Assembly: GCA_964598495.1 (NCBI GenBank) | Contig: CAZRBY010000002.1 | Coordinates: 70,254-134,253 of the forward strand | Reading direction: 5' to 3' | Origin: Cacconaster sp964598495 | Lineage (GTDB): Bacteria; Bacteroidota; Bacteroidia; Bacteroidales; UBA932 | DNA length: 64,000 nt | Shown here: piece by piece, positions 28,184-36,926 of the stretch | Position numbering within the stretch: position 1 is the stretch's first letter | Layout of the letters: each line of letters starts with the position of its first letter | Program-made: the position numbers and the translations under genes | The notes under the pieces: generated by a model | What the model was told of the DNA's origin: nothing | Databases searched by the model: none | The model's input: the letters and a program-made list of their open reading frames with translations, nothing else

Positions 28184-29635
28184 ATGAATAATATGAAACG
28201 AACAATAAAGATAAGCACACTGCTTATTGTAACGGCAACATTGCTCTTCTCCTCCTGTGTCGATTTTTTGGGGGTTATACCGAAAGGTCAGAAGATACCC
28301 AAGACTTGGGAAGATTACAATGCTTTTATCAGAAACAATTATACCTACCACTATCTTGATCCCGATCAACTTGGGTTATTGATGGGTGATATGTTTAAGG
28401 TGCCCTCGACTGTCAGCAGCCCATCTCTGACCCGAACCCACTATTATGCCGACGAAGCCGTGAAGAGGTTTGATCTCATGGCGGGCAGTGATAAAAATCC
28501 CTATTTCAATGCCTATGAAGGGCTTTTTGCTTGGAATTTGATAGTAGAAAATGTGCCCGAGGCCACAGAGTGTACTCAGGCGCAACGGGACATGTTGATT
28601 GCACAGGGCCGTGTGTTGAGGTCAATGCACTATTTCTTTCTTACCAATTACTATGCTGACCAATATTGTGAGGCTACCAAGGATAAATTGTCGGTTCCGC
28701 TATTGACTTCGGCCTCCGTGGAGGCTCCCTCACCGCAGGTGACTCTTCAAGAGATGTACGAATTTCTGCTTGATGATTTGAACAAGGCAGCAGGTGATGC
28801 CCTTCCCGTAAATGCCGAGACGATCCTGCATCCTAACAGGGCTCTCGGGTATGGTATGCTGGCACGTGTCTATTTATCTATGGGAGATTATGAAAATGCA
28901 CTCAAGAATGCTTCTTTGGCATTGCAACAGAATGATAAACTCTTTAATTGGGTAGCTTTTTATCAGGCGGATAAAGAGCGTTATGATGCGCCGAAGACTT
29001 ATTCAACCAGCGTAAAAGGCAATCCTGAACTGGATAATGTGGAGAATTATATTTATGGTTATGGTTCCTTCACTTCAGGTTGGAGAGGTTTGAACAATAC
29101 GAATTATGCAATATCCCCGGAGCGTGCAGCTCGTTTTGAAAAGGGAGACGCGCGTCTGCTTACTCACTGGAAATCTCGTATTTCAGCTTCAGGTATCCAT
29201 TATTATGCCGGTATCTATGCTTTGGAGATGAATAGAGGTGGCATGCGTTCTCCTGAAATGTATTATATCAAGGCTGAATGTTTAGCTCGCAAAGGTGGAG
29301 CGGAAAACATCAAAGAAGCCATGAATCTGGTCAATAAGGTGAGAAAAACCCGTATTCTTCCGGAGTATTATGAAGATTGGAGCGCTTCTTCGACCAAAGA
29401 GGCAGTTGAGAAGATAATAAGGGATAAGGAGAGTGAATATATTCAGTCACAGGTAATCTTCTGCGATTATCGCCGTTTGAACAAAGATCCGGAATACGCT
29501 CGTGAATTTCCACGTATTATTGACGGAAAAGAATATGTGTTGAAACCCAATTCCCATCTTTGGACTATGCCTTTCCCCCCTGAAGCCGTTTCAAATCCCG
29601 GAAATGGAACAATAACACAAAATGTGGAGAAGTAG
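28184..29635 (+). CDS. SusD/RagB-family outer membrane lipoprotein
   Basis: A 483-residue lipoprotein; the signal ends at LFSSC (lipobox) followed by VDFLGVIPKGQKIPKTWEDYNAFIRN, the usual start of RagB/SusD mature proteins. TPR-like helices (ARVYLSMGDYENALKNASLAL) and a C-terminal RagB/SusD domain (MYYIKAECLARKGG; LNKVRKTRI-type segment; WTMPFPPEAVSNPG) are present. It starts three bases after SusC, so the two are translated from one mRNA. The stop TAG is followed seven bases later by a heptamer array. Confidence 0.92.
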   Translation: MNNMKRTIKISTLLIVTATLLFSSCVDFLGVIPKGQKIPKTWEDYNAFIRNNYTYHYLDPDQLGLLMGDMFKVPSTVSSPSLTRTHYYADEAVKRFDLMAGSDKNPYFNAYEGLFAWNLIVENVPEATECTQAQRDMLIAQGRVLRSMHYFFLTNYYADQYCEATKDKLSVPLLTSASVEAPSPQVTLQEMYEFLLDDLNKAAGDALPVNAETILHPNRALGYGMLARVYLSMGDYENALKNASLALQQNDKLFNWVAFYQADKERYDAPKTYSTSVKGNPELDNVENYIYGYGSFTSGWRGLNNTNYAISPERAARFEKGDARLLTHWKSRISASGIHYYAGIYALEMNRGGMRSPEMYYIKAECLARKGGAENIKEAMNLVNKVRKTRILPEYYEDWSASSTKEAVEKIIRDKESEYIQSQVIFCDYRRLNKDPEYAREFPRIIDGKEYVLKPNSHLWTMPFPPEAVSNPGNGTITQNVEK

Positions 29636-29641
29636 GATTAT

Positions 29642-29690
29642 AATTAGCAATTAGCAATTAACAATTAGCAATTAGCAATTAGCAATTAGC
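29642..29690. repeat. 7-unit AATTAGC tandem array
   Basis: Seven exact or near-exact copies of the 7-base unit AATTAGC (one AATTAAC) lie between SusD and the META lipoprotein gene, six bases after the TAG stop. The period equals that of the other arrays but the unit sequence differs. Confidence 0.93.
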
Positions 29691-29724
29691 AATAACAAAC
29701 CATTAACCACTAAATCATAACAAA

Positions 29725-30213
29725 ATGAAAAAATTAATCAACTTAACAATTGCACTCCTGGCCGTTGTTTCACTGGCTGGATGCGGTTCACAAAAAAATG
29801 TCCCCGTAGATCTTAACGGGAACTGGCAGATTACGGAACTTACCGGCCTCGATGAGACCGTTTCCCTCGAGGGGAATTTCTTCCAGTTTGATTCGGAAGA
29901 AGGGCTTTTCTTTGCCTATCTCGGATGCAATAACATTGCTGGTAAATATGTGTTTGAGGATCCCTCAATCACTTTTTCCGATATTGCTCGCACCGAGATG
30001 GCGTGTGACAACATGAACTCTGAAGAACTCTTCTGCTTCCTTATCGAGCAGGTTGCTCTGACTTCAGTAACAGAGGAAGGCTTCCTGCAGTTGAAGTCTG
30101 CCGAAGAGGAAGTTCTCATCACCCTCAAGAAAGTAGAGATTGTAGTAGAAGAGCAGACGGAACAACCTGAAGAGCAAGTAGAGGAGCAGACGGAGACTCC
30201 GACAGAGAGTTAA
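29725..30213 (+). CDS. META-domain lipoprotein
   Basis: A 162-residue lipoprotein (MKKLINLTIALLAVVSLAGC) with one META/HslJ-like domain (about 27-130): GNWQITELTG, then YLGCNNIAGKY and ITFSDIARTEMACDN, where the two Cys probably form a disulfide. A Glu/Gln/Thr/Pro-rich tail (about 135-162) may be a flexible surface tail. The role of META proteins is not well defined; some are heat- or stress-related. The last four bases overlap the stop of the convergent 5'-nucleotidase gene. Confidence 0.85.
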   Translation: MKKLINLTIALLAVVSLAGCGSQKNVPVDLNGNWQITELTGLDETVSLEGNFFQFDSEEGLFFAYLGCNNIAGKYVFEDPSITFSDIARTEMACDNMNSEELFCFLIEQVALTSVTEEGFLQLKSAEEEVLITLKKVEIVVEEQTEQPEEQVEEQTETPTES

Positions 30214-31844
30214 TAGATGATATTAATGCGTCCCTGAGGTTTTCCATAAACCTCCGGGATCACTCCTTCGATTATTTCCGTAATATATCTCTCAAGGATT
30301 TGAAGGTCTATGACACCTGTGTCGTAGACCTTTATTCCTTTAAGAACGCCGTATCCGTCGCCCTGTTCCTTCAGCAGATAGGAACTGCCTGCTACAGTAT
30401 AAACTCTCTCTGGATCGATCGGCTCATATTTTCCGGCCTCATATTCAAACATAAGATTACATACACGTCGTTGCTCTCCGACCATACCATTGTAATTCTT
30501 ATTTATATCAACTGTCACAGGTGAGTTGGTCTGTACATCCACATCAAATTTTACTCCCGAGACCTGGAGAAAACCTCCAAATTCCAGCGGCAGTATAGAA
30601 ACGGAAAACTCCAGAGCATCTGCAATTTGTTGTCCGGTCATCTCCGCAGTGGCTATAGTGTTCCCGAAGGGGAACAGCATAAATAGATCGTTGAATGTTA
30701 CATTGCCCTTTGCAACGTTCGCCCTGATGGAACCACCGCCAATAAATCCTATTTCAGTACCCATAGCACCTCTGATCGCATCTGCGCAGAAATTGCCGAG
30801 GCCTGTCTCTTCAAACCGCACAATACGGCCATCCTCTTTGGTCTGCATTATCAGGTCAGCCTCGCTTATGCACACTACTCTATCGCCCATCTCTTTATAT
30901 TCCTGTTTAATCTCTTCCGTGAGTGCGGCAACATTGGCATCTCTCTCCTTGATTTTATCAACTGGCAGAAGCTCTGTGTCAATAACGCCTCTTCTGGAGA
31001 TAGTCAGACGACCGATATTTTCAAAATTGGAACCTGTTGAGGTCAAAATTACCTCTTCTCTTTTCGCATTCAGATAGGCTTTGCCATGAATGATGCTATG
31101 TGCATGTCCATCCAGGATAACGTCAATGCCATGTGTCGATGTTGCAAGTCCCGGAGAATTGATTTCATCGAAAGCTACATCGTCGCCGAGATGGCAAATG
31201 ACTATTACAAAATCTGCCCCTTCTGCCCTTGCCTGATCAACATTTTTTTGGACAGTTTCAAAAAAGTTGTCGGAGCAGAGAGAATAGATATACTCTCCCT
31301 TTTCATTCTGGAAATAGGAGGGAGTTGAGGAAATAAAACTATATGGTGTGGCAATGCCGATGATTGCAACTTTTGTCTTGCCAAAAGAATGGATTGCATA
31401 GGGCTTGTAGAGCAATTCTTTTGTTTGCAAGTCATAAAGATTGCAACATAGGATTTCCGGCTCCAACATTTCGGAAAGCTGAGCCAGACGTGTTATTCCA
31501 TAGTCAAATTCGTGATTTCCCAAGGTGACATAATCATAGCCGGCGCTATTGATCAACCTTACAATGTATTCTCCTTTGGAGGCGGCACCAAGACTGCCTC
31601 CCTGTATATAATCTCCTGCTGAAACAACCAACACGTTAGGAGTGCGTTTGAGTTCGGAAGACTTTTGTGCCGCCATTGCGGCATACCCGTCTACCGAGCA
31701 GTGTACATCGTTGTCATATAGGATTACAATCTCTTTTTTGGGATTGTTACGTTTTTGTGAAGGGGTGAAACTCATTAAGAGCATCGAAAGCGCAATAATG
31801 GCAGTAAGAAGCGCGGCAATCCGCATTTTTCCTTTGGAAATCAT
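30210..31844 (-). CDS. exported 5'-nucleotidase / metallophosphoesterase
   Basis: A 544-residue protein with an N-terminal hydrophobic signal (ALLTAIIALSMLLMSF; no clear lipobox). The N-terminal calcineurin-like domain has the dimetal motifs YDNDVHC, SAGDYIQG, TLGNHEFDYG, VICHLGDDV and LDGHAHS. The C-terminal 5'-nucleotidase domain contains GLGNFCADAIRGAMG, GGSIRANV and FPFGNTI. The family hydrolyses extracellular nucleotides or UDP-sugars to recover nucleosides and phosphate. A second, sequence-diverged paralogue lies at 41385. ATG at 31826 is an alternative start. Confidence 0.9.
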   Translation of the reverse strand: MISKGKMRIAALLTAIIALSMLLMSFTPSQKRNNPKKEIVILYDNDVHCSVDGYAAMAAQKSSELKRTPNVLVVSAGDYIQGGSLGAASKGEYIVRLINSAGYDYVTLGNHEFDYGITRLAQLSEMLEPEILCCNLYDLQTKELLYKPYAIHSFGKTKVAIIGIATPYSFISSTPSYFQNEKGEYIYSLCSDNFFETVQKNVDQARAEGADFVIVICHLGDDVAFDEINSPGLATSTHGIDVILDGHAHSIIHGKAYLNAKREEVILTSTGSNFENIGRLTISRRGVIDTELLPVDKIKERDANVAALTEEIKQEYKEMGDRVVCISEADLIMQTKEDGRIVRFEETGLGNFCADAIRGAMGTEIGFIGGGSIRANVAKGNVTFNDLFMLFPFGNTIATAEMTGQQIADALEFSVSILPLEFGGFLQVSGVKFDVDVQTNSPVTVDINKNYNGMVGEQRRVCNLMFEYEAGKYEPIDPERVYTVAGSSYLLKEQGDGYGVLKGIKVYDTGVIDLQILERYITEIIEGVIPEVYGKPQGRINIIY

Positions 31845-31867
31845 ATTGTTCTAAGTTAAAAATCATA

Positions 31868-31875
31868 CAAATATA
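31868..31875 (-). promoter_or_regulatory. -7 promoter element for the 5'-nucleotidase gene
   Basis: Minus-strand TATATTTG fits TAnnTTTG, 23 bases upstream of the start codon. Confidence 0.55.
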
Positions 31876-31895
31876 ACAAATTCCTCTCTTTTTAC

Positions 31896-31903
31896 TACCT
31901 TTG
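31896..31903 (+). promoter_or_regulatory. -7 promoter element very close to the RsmI-like gene start
   Basis: TACCTTTG matches TAnnTTTG and ends only five bases before the ATG at 31909, which would place the transcription start at or next to the start codon (leaderless or nearly so). Confidence 0.6.
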
Positions 31904-31908
31904 TTTCG

Positions 31909-32610
31909 ATGAAATCCAGGCTCCATCTGATACCCAGTCCTCTTGGCGGAGAAAATCCGCGGGATGTGCTTCCTGCTCCGCTTTTAGAAGTGATCGGCTC
32001 GCTGAAACTCTTCTTCGTAGAGGAGCTCCGCACTGCACGCAGATTTCTATCAAAGGCGGGATTGAAAGGGGAAATCGACAATTTGACCCTTTATGAGCTT
32101 AACGAGCATACAAATCAAGAACAAATAGAGGGCTATGCAAAGCTCCTGAAAAAGCAGGAGGCGGGCCTCCTATCGGAAGCGGGCCTCCCTTCAGTTGCAG
32201 ATCCCGGTGCGCTGCTGGTAAAACTTGCGCATCAAAATGATATCGAAGTTGTACCCTACGTCGGTCCTTCTTCACTGATGATGGCCCTGATGTCTTCCGG
32301 AATGAACGGTCAGTGTTTTGCATTTGCAGGTTATCTGCCGGTAAAGCGACAGGAACGCAAGGCGAGAATCGAACAGTTGGAAAAAATCTCGCGTCAGATG
32401 AATCAGACCCAGATTATCATCGAGACTCCTTATCGTAACGACTCTTTGATGGCAGATTTGCTCGCATGCTGCAAAGAGAGCACCAGCATCTGTGTCGCTG
32501 CTGATTTAACACTGCCTCAGCAGTACATTTGCACCCGCACCGTAGCCGACTGGAAAAAGTCCCCGGTGAGCATCGGCAAACGTCCCTGCGTATTTGTACT
32601 CCAGGCATAA
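31909..32610 (+). CDS. RsmI-like SAM-dependent methyltransferase (tetrapyrrole methylase fold)
   Basis: A 233-residue member of the family that includes RsmI (16S rRNA C1402 2'-O-methyltransferase). Visible features are LIPSPLGGENP at the N-terminus, LLSEAGLPSVADPGALLV, VVPYVGPSSLMMALMSSGMNG and FAGYLP. It is shorter than classical RsmI (~270-290), as in the Bacteroidota version usually annotated only as SAM-dependent methyltransferase; whether it modifies C1402 is not certain. It sits 11 bases before folB. Confidence 0.85.
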   Translation: MKSRLHLIPSPLGGENPRDVLPAPLLEVIGSLKLFFVEELRTARRFLSKAGLKGEIDNLTLYELNEHTNQEQIEGYAKLLKKQEAGLLSEAGLPSVADPGALLVKLAHQNDIEVVPYVGPSSLMMALMSSGMNGQCFAFAGYLPVKRQERKARIEQLEKISRQMNQTQIIIETPYRNDSLMADLLACCKESTSICVAADLTLPQQYICTRTVADWKKSPVSIGKRPCVFVLQA

Positions 32611-32621
32611 AGAGAAGAATT

Positions 32622-32975
32622 ATGGAAGGAAAATTGAAACTTGAGAATATGGAGTTTTACGCTTACCACGGCTGTCTCGAGTACGAGCGCAAGGTAGGCA
32701 ACCGCTTTAGAGTGGACTTAGAGTGCACCTACCATGTAATGGCTGCTGCTGAATCGGACAATCTTGATGATGCACCCGACTACTCGCAAATATATGCTCT
32801 GATTTCCCGTGAGATGTCACAACCATCAAATCTCCTTGAGAATGTGGCATATCGTATCCTGAATGCGGTACGCAAAGAGTTCCCTATTATTAAAAGTGCC
32901 AGCGTCACCGTAGCAAAATACAACCCTCCGGTGGGAGGCCGGATGCAAACTTCCTCCATTACCCTCAGTTTCTGA
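32622..32975 (+). CDS. folB: dihydroneopterin aldolase
   Basis: A 117-residue FolB that cleaves 7,8-dihydroneopterin to 6-hydroxymethyl-dihydropterin and glycolaldehyde in folate synthesis. Start ATG at 32622. Family motifs are MEFYAYHGCLEYERKVGNRF at the N-terminus, DYSQIY, LLENVAYRI and the C-terminal Lys in VTVAKYNPPVGG. It lies between the methyltransferase and mtaB (six bases) in one probable operon. Confidence 0.95.
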   Translation: MEGKLKLENMEFYAYHGCLEYERKVGNRFRVDLECTYHVMAAAESDNLDDAPDYSQIYALISREMSQPSNLLENVAYRILNAVRKEFPIIKSASVTVAKYNPPVGGRMQTSSITLSF

Positions 32976-32981
32976 TTTCAG

Positions 32982-34376
32982 ATGGAAATGCTCGCAGGTC
33001 ATACGGTGGCATTTGCAACTCTCGGGTGCAAACTCAACTTTGCCGAGACCTCCACTATCGCCAGGTCCTTTATAGCAGCAGGATACCGTCAGGTAAGCGC
33101 AAACAGCCCTGCCGATATCTATGTGGTAAATACTTGTTCTGTCACCGAACACTCGGATAAAAAGTGCCGTAATCTAATTCGAAAACTCCACAAACTATCT
33201 CCGGATGCTCTTATAGGGGTTACGGGTTGCTTCGCTCAGCTTAAGCCGCAGGATGTATTACAGATAGAGGGAGTTGTGGCGGTTTTCGGAGCCGGACAGA
33301 AAGAGGTGCTTTTTGAGAAACTACACCGGATGTTGCAGGAGCGGAAACGGAAGTTAACTCAGAAGCCTGAAAAGAGCCCTGAACAAGAATCCGATCAAGG
33401 ATTGGAACATGATGCCAAACTTTCGCTTAGATCTCCGATTGAGGAGGTGAAATCTATTTTCCCCGCCTACTCGTCGGGGGAGAGGACCCGTTCTTTTCTT
33501 AAGGTACAGGATGGCTGCGATTATCACTGCTCCTACTGTACAGTACCTCTGGCGCGTGGTGAGAGCCGCAATATACCAATTTCCACCTTGGTTCAGCAAG
33601 CAAAAGAGATAGCAGCTTCCGGTATAGTTGAAATCGTTCTCACGGGTGTAAATACAGGCGATTTCGGTAAAACTACCGGAGAATCTTTTCTCGAATTGCT
33701 TAAACAGCTCGATAGGGTGGAGGGTATTGTCAGATATAGGATTTCATCCATTGAACCCAATCTCCTAACGGAAGAAATTGTGGAGTGGATAGCTTCAGGT
33801 TCGAAATTCCTTCCCCATTTTCATATCCCCATACAGTCCGGATGCGACGCTGTGCTAAAAAGAATGCACCGTCGCTATACGACCGCCCTTTTTGCATCAC
33901 GTATAGAAATGATCAGAGATAAGATGGAGCCGTCGGAACAGCGCTTCAGCAGAGTGTTCTTCGGGATCGATGTAATAGTGGGATTTCCNNNNNNNNNNGC
34001 GTACACACTATTGATCGAACAGCAGAAACATGGAGAGAGTGATGAAGAATTTGAGCAGACCTATTCATTTCTGGAGAGAATAAGGCCCGCATTTCTGCAC
34101 ATATTTCCTTATTCCGGAAGAGCGGGGACTCCGGCAGCTTCTATGCCTCATCAGGTAAAGGAGAGTGTAAAAAGTGAGCGTGCGGCACGTCTTAAGGAAC
34201 TTTCCGACAGGTTTAATATGGAGTTTTATGCTGCCAACAGGGGTCGTACTCTACCTGTGCTTTTTGAGAGCACACGAAAGGGTGGAATGATGTTGGGCTA
34301 TACCGACAATTATATAAAAGTAGAGCGTCCCTATGATCCGGCGCTTATCGGCAAGATTTCGCAGGTGACGCTCTAA
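32982..34376 (+). CDS. mtaB: tRNA t6A37 methylthiotransferase MtaB, with an assembly gap
   Basis: A radical SAM enzyme that converts t6A37 to ms2t6A in tRNA. The N-terminal UPF0004 domain has Cys in TLGCKLN, NTCSVTE and VTGCFAQ (second 4Fe-4S cluster). The radical SAM triad is CDYHCSYC. A TRAM-like C-terminus ends the protein. At VGFP there are ten N (33989-33998) followed by eleven residues (AYTLLIEQQKH) before GESDEEFEQTY. In homologues VGFP or VGTR is directly followed by GE, so the extra segment is probably an assembly artefact or a lineage-specific insertion. The frame is otherwise intact. Confidence 0.9.
   Translation: MEMLAGHTVAFATLGCKLNFAETSTIARSFIAAGYRQVSANSPADIYVVNTCSVTEHSDKKCRNLIRKLHKLSPDALIGVTGCFAQLKPQDVLQIEGVVAVFGAGQKEVLFEKLHRMLQERKRKLTQKPEKSPEQESDQGLEHDAKLSLRSPIEEVKSIFPAYSSGERTRSFLKVQDGCDYHCSYCTVPLARGESRNIPISTLVQQAKEIAASGIVEIVLTGVNTGDFGKTTGESFLELLKQLDRVEGIVRYRISSIEPNLLTEEIVEWIASGSKFLPHFHIPIQSGCDAVLKRMHRRYTTALFASRIEMIRDKMEPSEQRFSRVFFGIDVIVGFXXXXAYTLLIEQQKHGESDEEFEQTYSFLERIRPAFLHIFPYSGRAGTPAASMPHQVKESVKSERAARLKELSDRFNMEFYAANRGRTLPVLFESTRKGGMMLGYTDNYIKVERPYDPALIGKISQVTL
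33989..33998. other. assembly gap (10 N) in mtaB
   Basis: A ten-N placeholder within the conserved radical SAM region of mtaB, followed by 33 bases that code for residues not expected in the family. Confidence 0.9.
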
Positions 34377-34394
34377 CTCTCTACCTTGCGGTAA

Positions 34395-36062
34395 TTATTT
34401 TACCACTTTTATCTTTCCTCCGATCTCATTGACTATCGCACGTTTGAAACGCTCGTTATAGCCTTTTTGAATCGGTGTAGGAGGAATTGTGGCGGAGTGG
34501 CCATTGGTAATGAAAGCCCCATTTTCGTCTTGACGTTTGGTATTGCCGTCGATATATTTAACGAGGAGATATTTGTCAAAATTGTTCCACTTGTCAAAGA
34601 GTGCATTGGCTTCATTTATGGAAAATGATGTGAGATATTTTACTGCTCTGCGAGGGGATTTTTTATAAAAAAGAATGGCTTGTGCGTCTGAGGAGGCGAT
34701 TTTGGCTACCATTTCATGTTCGTGGGCGCGAACGGCGGCCACCACTTCGGCTCCTATTTCATCATAACGCAGATATGCAAACTGTGCAATGCGGTTGGTA
34801 AGCCAGAACATTGATGTAGGGGAATATTCAATCATACTGCCGTTACCGAGGGCATAATGCTCGGAAATTCCGGTTGAAGAGGAGTAAACGGGTGTAATAG
34901 GTGAAGTACCTGCATCATCCACTGCGAACCAGAAGATACCTCCGATTATGTCAGGCAGCCAGTTACGGGCTTGCCCGACAAACCAGAATCCGGTCTGTTG
35001 CGTAGCTATGGCCCTTTCATTTATATATTCTTCACCGTCGATTTCAAAACTCATCGGTCTCCATCGGTAGGGAAGTGAATTTCCGCCGGCACCGATATCG
35101 TTGCGCATATCGAAGGGTGTATCTTCAAAATGGTCCCTCATCATATCAGCCGCCATGGTAACGGAGAGTTTGTGTTTCGCCTTGACGGAGAGCGGAAGCC
35201 TATTATTGGGATTATGGCCTGAAGCGTGGTCGATATATTTCGACATATCCTCAGCACCATGTTTGTTGAAAAAACTCCAGACTCTTGCTTCGCAACCTCT
35301 CATTGAACCGAAATCGAGAGGACAATAGGTATCGGCGAAGCTGAATTCCTCATCATTGCCTTCAAATAATCCCAGTTCTCTTGCGTGAGATATTACATCC
35401 GGTGAGTAGAGACAATTTTCGGGATCGTTAAGCGGGAATGTGGTGATGCGTGCGCAATTTGCATGTGCCGAAATATGGCCGTCAGGGATTCGTACAGCCA
35501 CCCAGACAGCACCCTTACGGATATTGACTCCGTTTACCACTTCGGGTTTGCGTGCAATGATTTCCAATATCCAGGCTTCGTTCGGATCAGCAATGGAGAT
35601 GGATTCTCCCGATGAAGCGTAACCATATTGGTCTGCAAGTGAGGTATAAAGAGCGATGGCCTCACGTGCGGTACGTGTCCTTTGAAGAGTGATGTACATA
35701 AGTGAACCATAGTCGAGTATGGCATCTGGATCCCTTAACTCTGCTAGACCTCCCCAGGTTGATTCCCCTATGATGAGCTGGTGCTCGTTCATATTGCCGA
35801 TGACATTGTATGTCTCGTCTGCCTGAGGTATTGTGCCAAGGTAGCGATCTCTGCCCCATTCATATATCGGTAGCATTGTGCCTGCCCTATATTTTGCAGC
35901 GGGGTAGTGAACAAGTGTACCATACCTTATATGGCTGTCTGCCGCGTATGTAACCATCACGGAGCCGTCGGTGGAGGCGCCTTTTGTGATGATGAGATTA
36001 GTGCAGGCAAATCCGGTAATTGTAAGGAGCGAGAATGCGAATGTAAGTAGTGTACGTTTCAT
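34395..36062 (-). CDS. C69-family dipeptidase
   Basis: A 555-residue exported peptidase. The signal MKRTLLTFAFSLLTITGFA is followed directly by Cys20 (CTNLIITKGASTDGSVM). In family C69 this Cys becomes the N-terminal nucleophile after removal of the leader (Ntn hydrolase fold). Other family segments include GDRYLGTIPQADETYNVIGNMNEHQL, SIADPNEAWILEI and FGSMRGCEARVWSF. It should hydrolyse dipeptides in the periplasm, releasing amino acids. It starts nine bases after the MBL hydrolase and likely shares its promoter. Confidence 0.92.
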   Translation of the reverse strand: MKRTLLTFAFSLLTITGFACTNLIITKGASTDGSVMVTYAADSHIRYGTLVHYPAAKYRAGTMLPIYEWGRDRYLGTIPQADETYNVIGNMNEHQLIIGESTWGGLAELRDPDAILDYGSLMYITLQRTRTAREAIALYTSLADQYGYASSGESISIADPNEAWILEIIARKPEVVNGVNIRKGAVWVAVRIPDGHISAHANCARITTFPLNDPENCLYSPDVISHARELGLFEGNDEEFSFADTYCPLDFGSMRGCEARVWSFFNKHGAEDMSKYIDHASGHNPNNRLPLSVKAKHKLSVTMAADMMRDHFEDTPFDMRNDIGAGGNSLPYRWRPMSFEIDGEEYINERAIATQQTGFWFVGQARNWLPDIIGGIFWFAVDDAGTSPITPVYSSSTGISEHYALGNGSMIEYSPTSMFWLTNRIAQFAYLRYDEIGAEVVAAVRAHEHEMVAKIASSDAQAILFYKKSPRRAVKYLTSFSINEANALFDKWNNFDKYLLVKYIDGNTKRQDENGAFITNGHSATIPPTPIQKGYNERFKRAIVNEIGGKIKVVK

Positions 36063-36071
36063 AATCTATTA

Positions 36072-36863
36072 TCAAAATTCAATGGTGAGCCCATCATATG
36101 CAGGCTCGATACTGAAAGGTTGTGCAGAGAGTTCTTTTTTTAGCTGCGTGTGCGTGGGCAACTGGTGGGAGAGGTGTGTGATATATGTGCTTTGCGCACC
36201 GACTCTTGCGGCAATGCCGATAGCCTCCGGAAGAGAGTAGTGCGAGATGTGTTTCGTACGTTTCACAGTGTTTATGACAAACACCGATACACCTGTGAAT
36301 TTATCATATTCTTCATCTGCGATGAAATTGGCATCGGTGATATATGCAAGTCCGCCGATGCGGAATCCCAATATGGGGAGGCAGTAATGCATTACCCTGA
36401 TCGGAGTGATTTTCACTTCCGCTCCGTTGGCTCCTGTAACCGTGAATGGCATTTCATTGATGATTTTTATGTTGAATTCAGGAATTCCGGGGTATTTATG
36501 TTGAGCAAATACATAGGAATACTCCATTCGGAGGGATTTCTCCACTCTCCCTTCGCAATAAATAGGGAGGGCGCATTTCTCAATGTAGTTAAGTGCGCGT
36601 ACATCGTCAAGTCCTCCTGTATGATCTTTATGCTGGTGTGTAAGGATGATTGCATCCAGATGCGAAATTTTTTCCCGAAGCATCTGCTGCCTGAAGTCCG
36701 GTCCCGCATCAATAAGAATGGAAACTCCATCATAAGTCACGAGGGCTGAGGTCCTGAGCCTTTTGTCTCTTTCATCGGTGGAAGAGCAAACCTCACAGCT
36801 GCATCCTATTATCGGAACACCTTGAGAAGTGCCTGTACCCAAAAATGTAATCGAGTTGCTCAT
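36072..36863 (-). CDS. MBL-fold metallohydrolase (PhnP-like)
   Basis: A 263-residue cytoplasmic metallo-beta-lactamase-fold protein. I use the start at 36863 (MSNSITFLGTGTSQGVP), the conserved N-terminus; an upstream ATG at 36920 would place a promoter inside the coding region. The Zn-binding motif is THQHKDHTGG. A Cys motif (IIGCSCEVCSS) typical of the PhnP-like group may bind a structural Zn. Further ligands are HYCLPILGFRIGG, YITDANF and HLSHQLPTH. The substrate is probably a phosphodiester (cyclic phosphate), but this is inferred from family only. Confidence 0.88.
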   Translation of the reverse strand: MSNSITFLGTGTSQGVPIIGCSCEVCSSTDERDKRLRTSALVTYDGVSILIDAGPDFRQQMLREKISHLDAIILTHQHKDHTGGLDDVRALNYIEKCALPIYCEGRVEKSLRMEYSYVFAQHKYPGIPEFNIKIINEMPFTVTGANGAEVKITPIRVMHYCLPILGFRIGGLAYITDANFIADEEYDKFTGVSVFVINTVKRTKHISHYSLPEAIGIAARVGAQSTYITHLSHQLPTHTQLKKELSAQPFSIEPAYDGLTIEF

Positions 36864-36869
36864 GCCCCG

Positions 36870-36877
36870 CAAATTTA
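36870..36877 (-). promoter_or_regulatory. -7 promoter element close to the MBL hydrolase start
   Basis: Minus-strand TAAATTTG fits TAnnTTTG and ends six bases before the start codon, suggesting a leaderless or nearly leaderless transcript for the MBL-C69 pair. Confidence 0.5.
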
Positions 36878-36926
36878 CAAAAAAAACTCGAGTTCTCTCT
36901 ACGGGCTCTACTTCATGCAAAGCGCA

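Noticed and set aside
30526..31077. A long plus-strand frame opposite the 5'-nucleotidase gene
   Set aside because: The minus-strand frame has clear enzyme motifs throughout; the plus-strand one has none and lacks a promoter.
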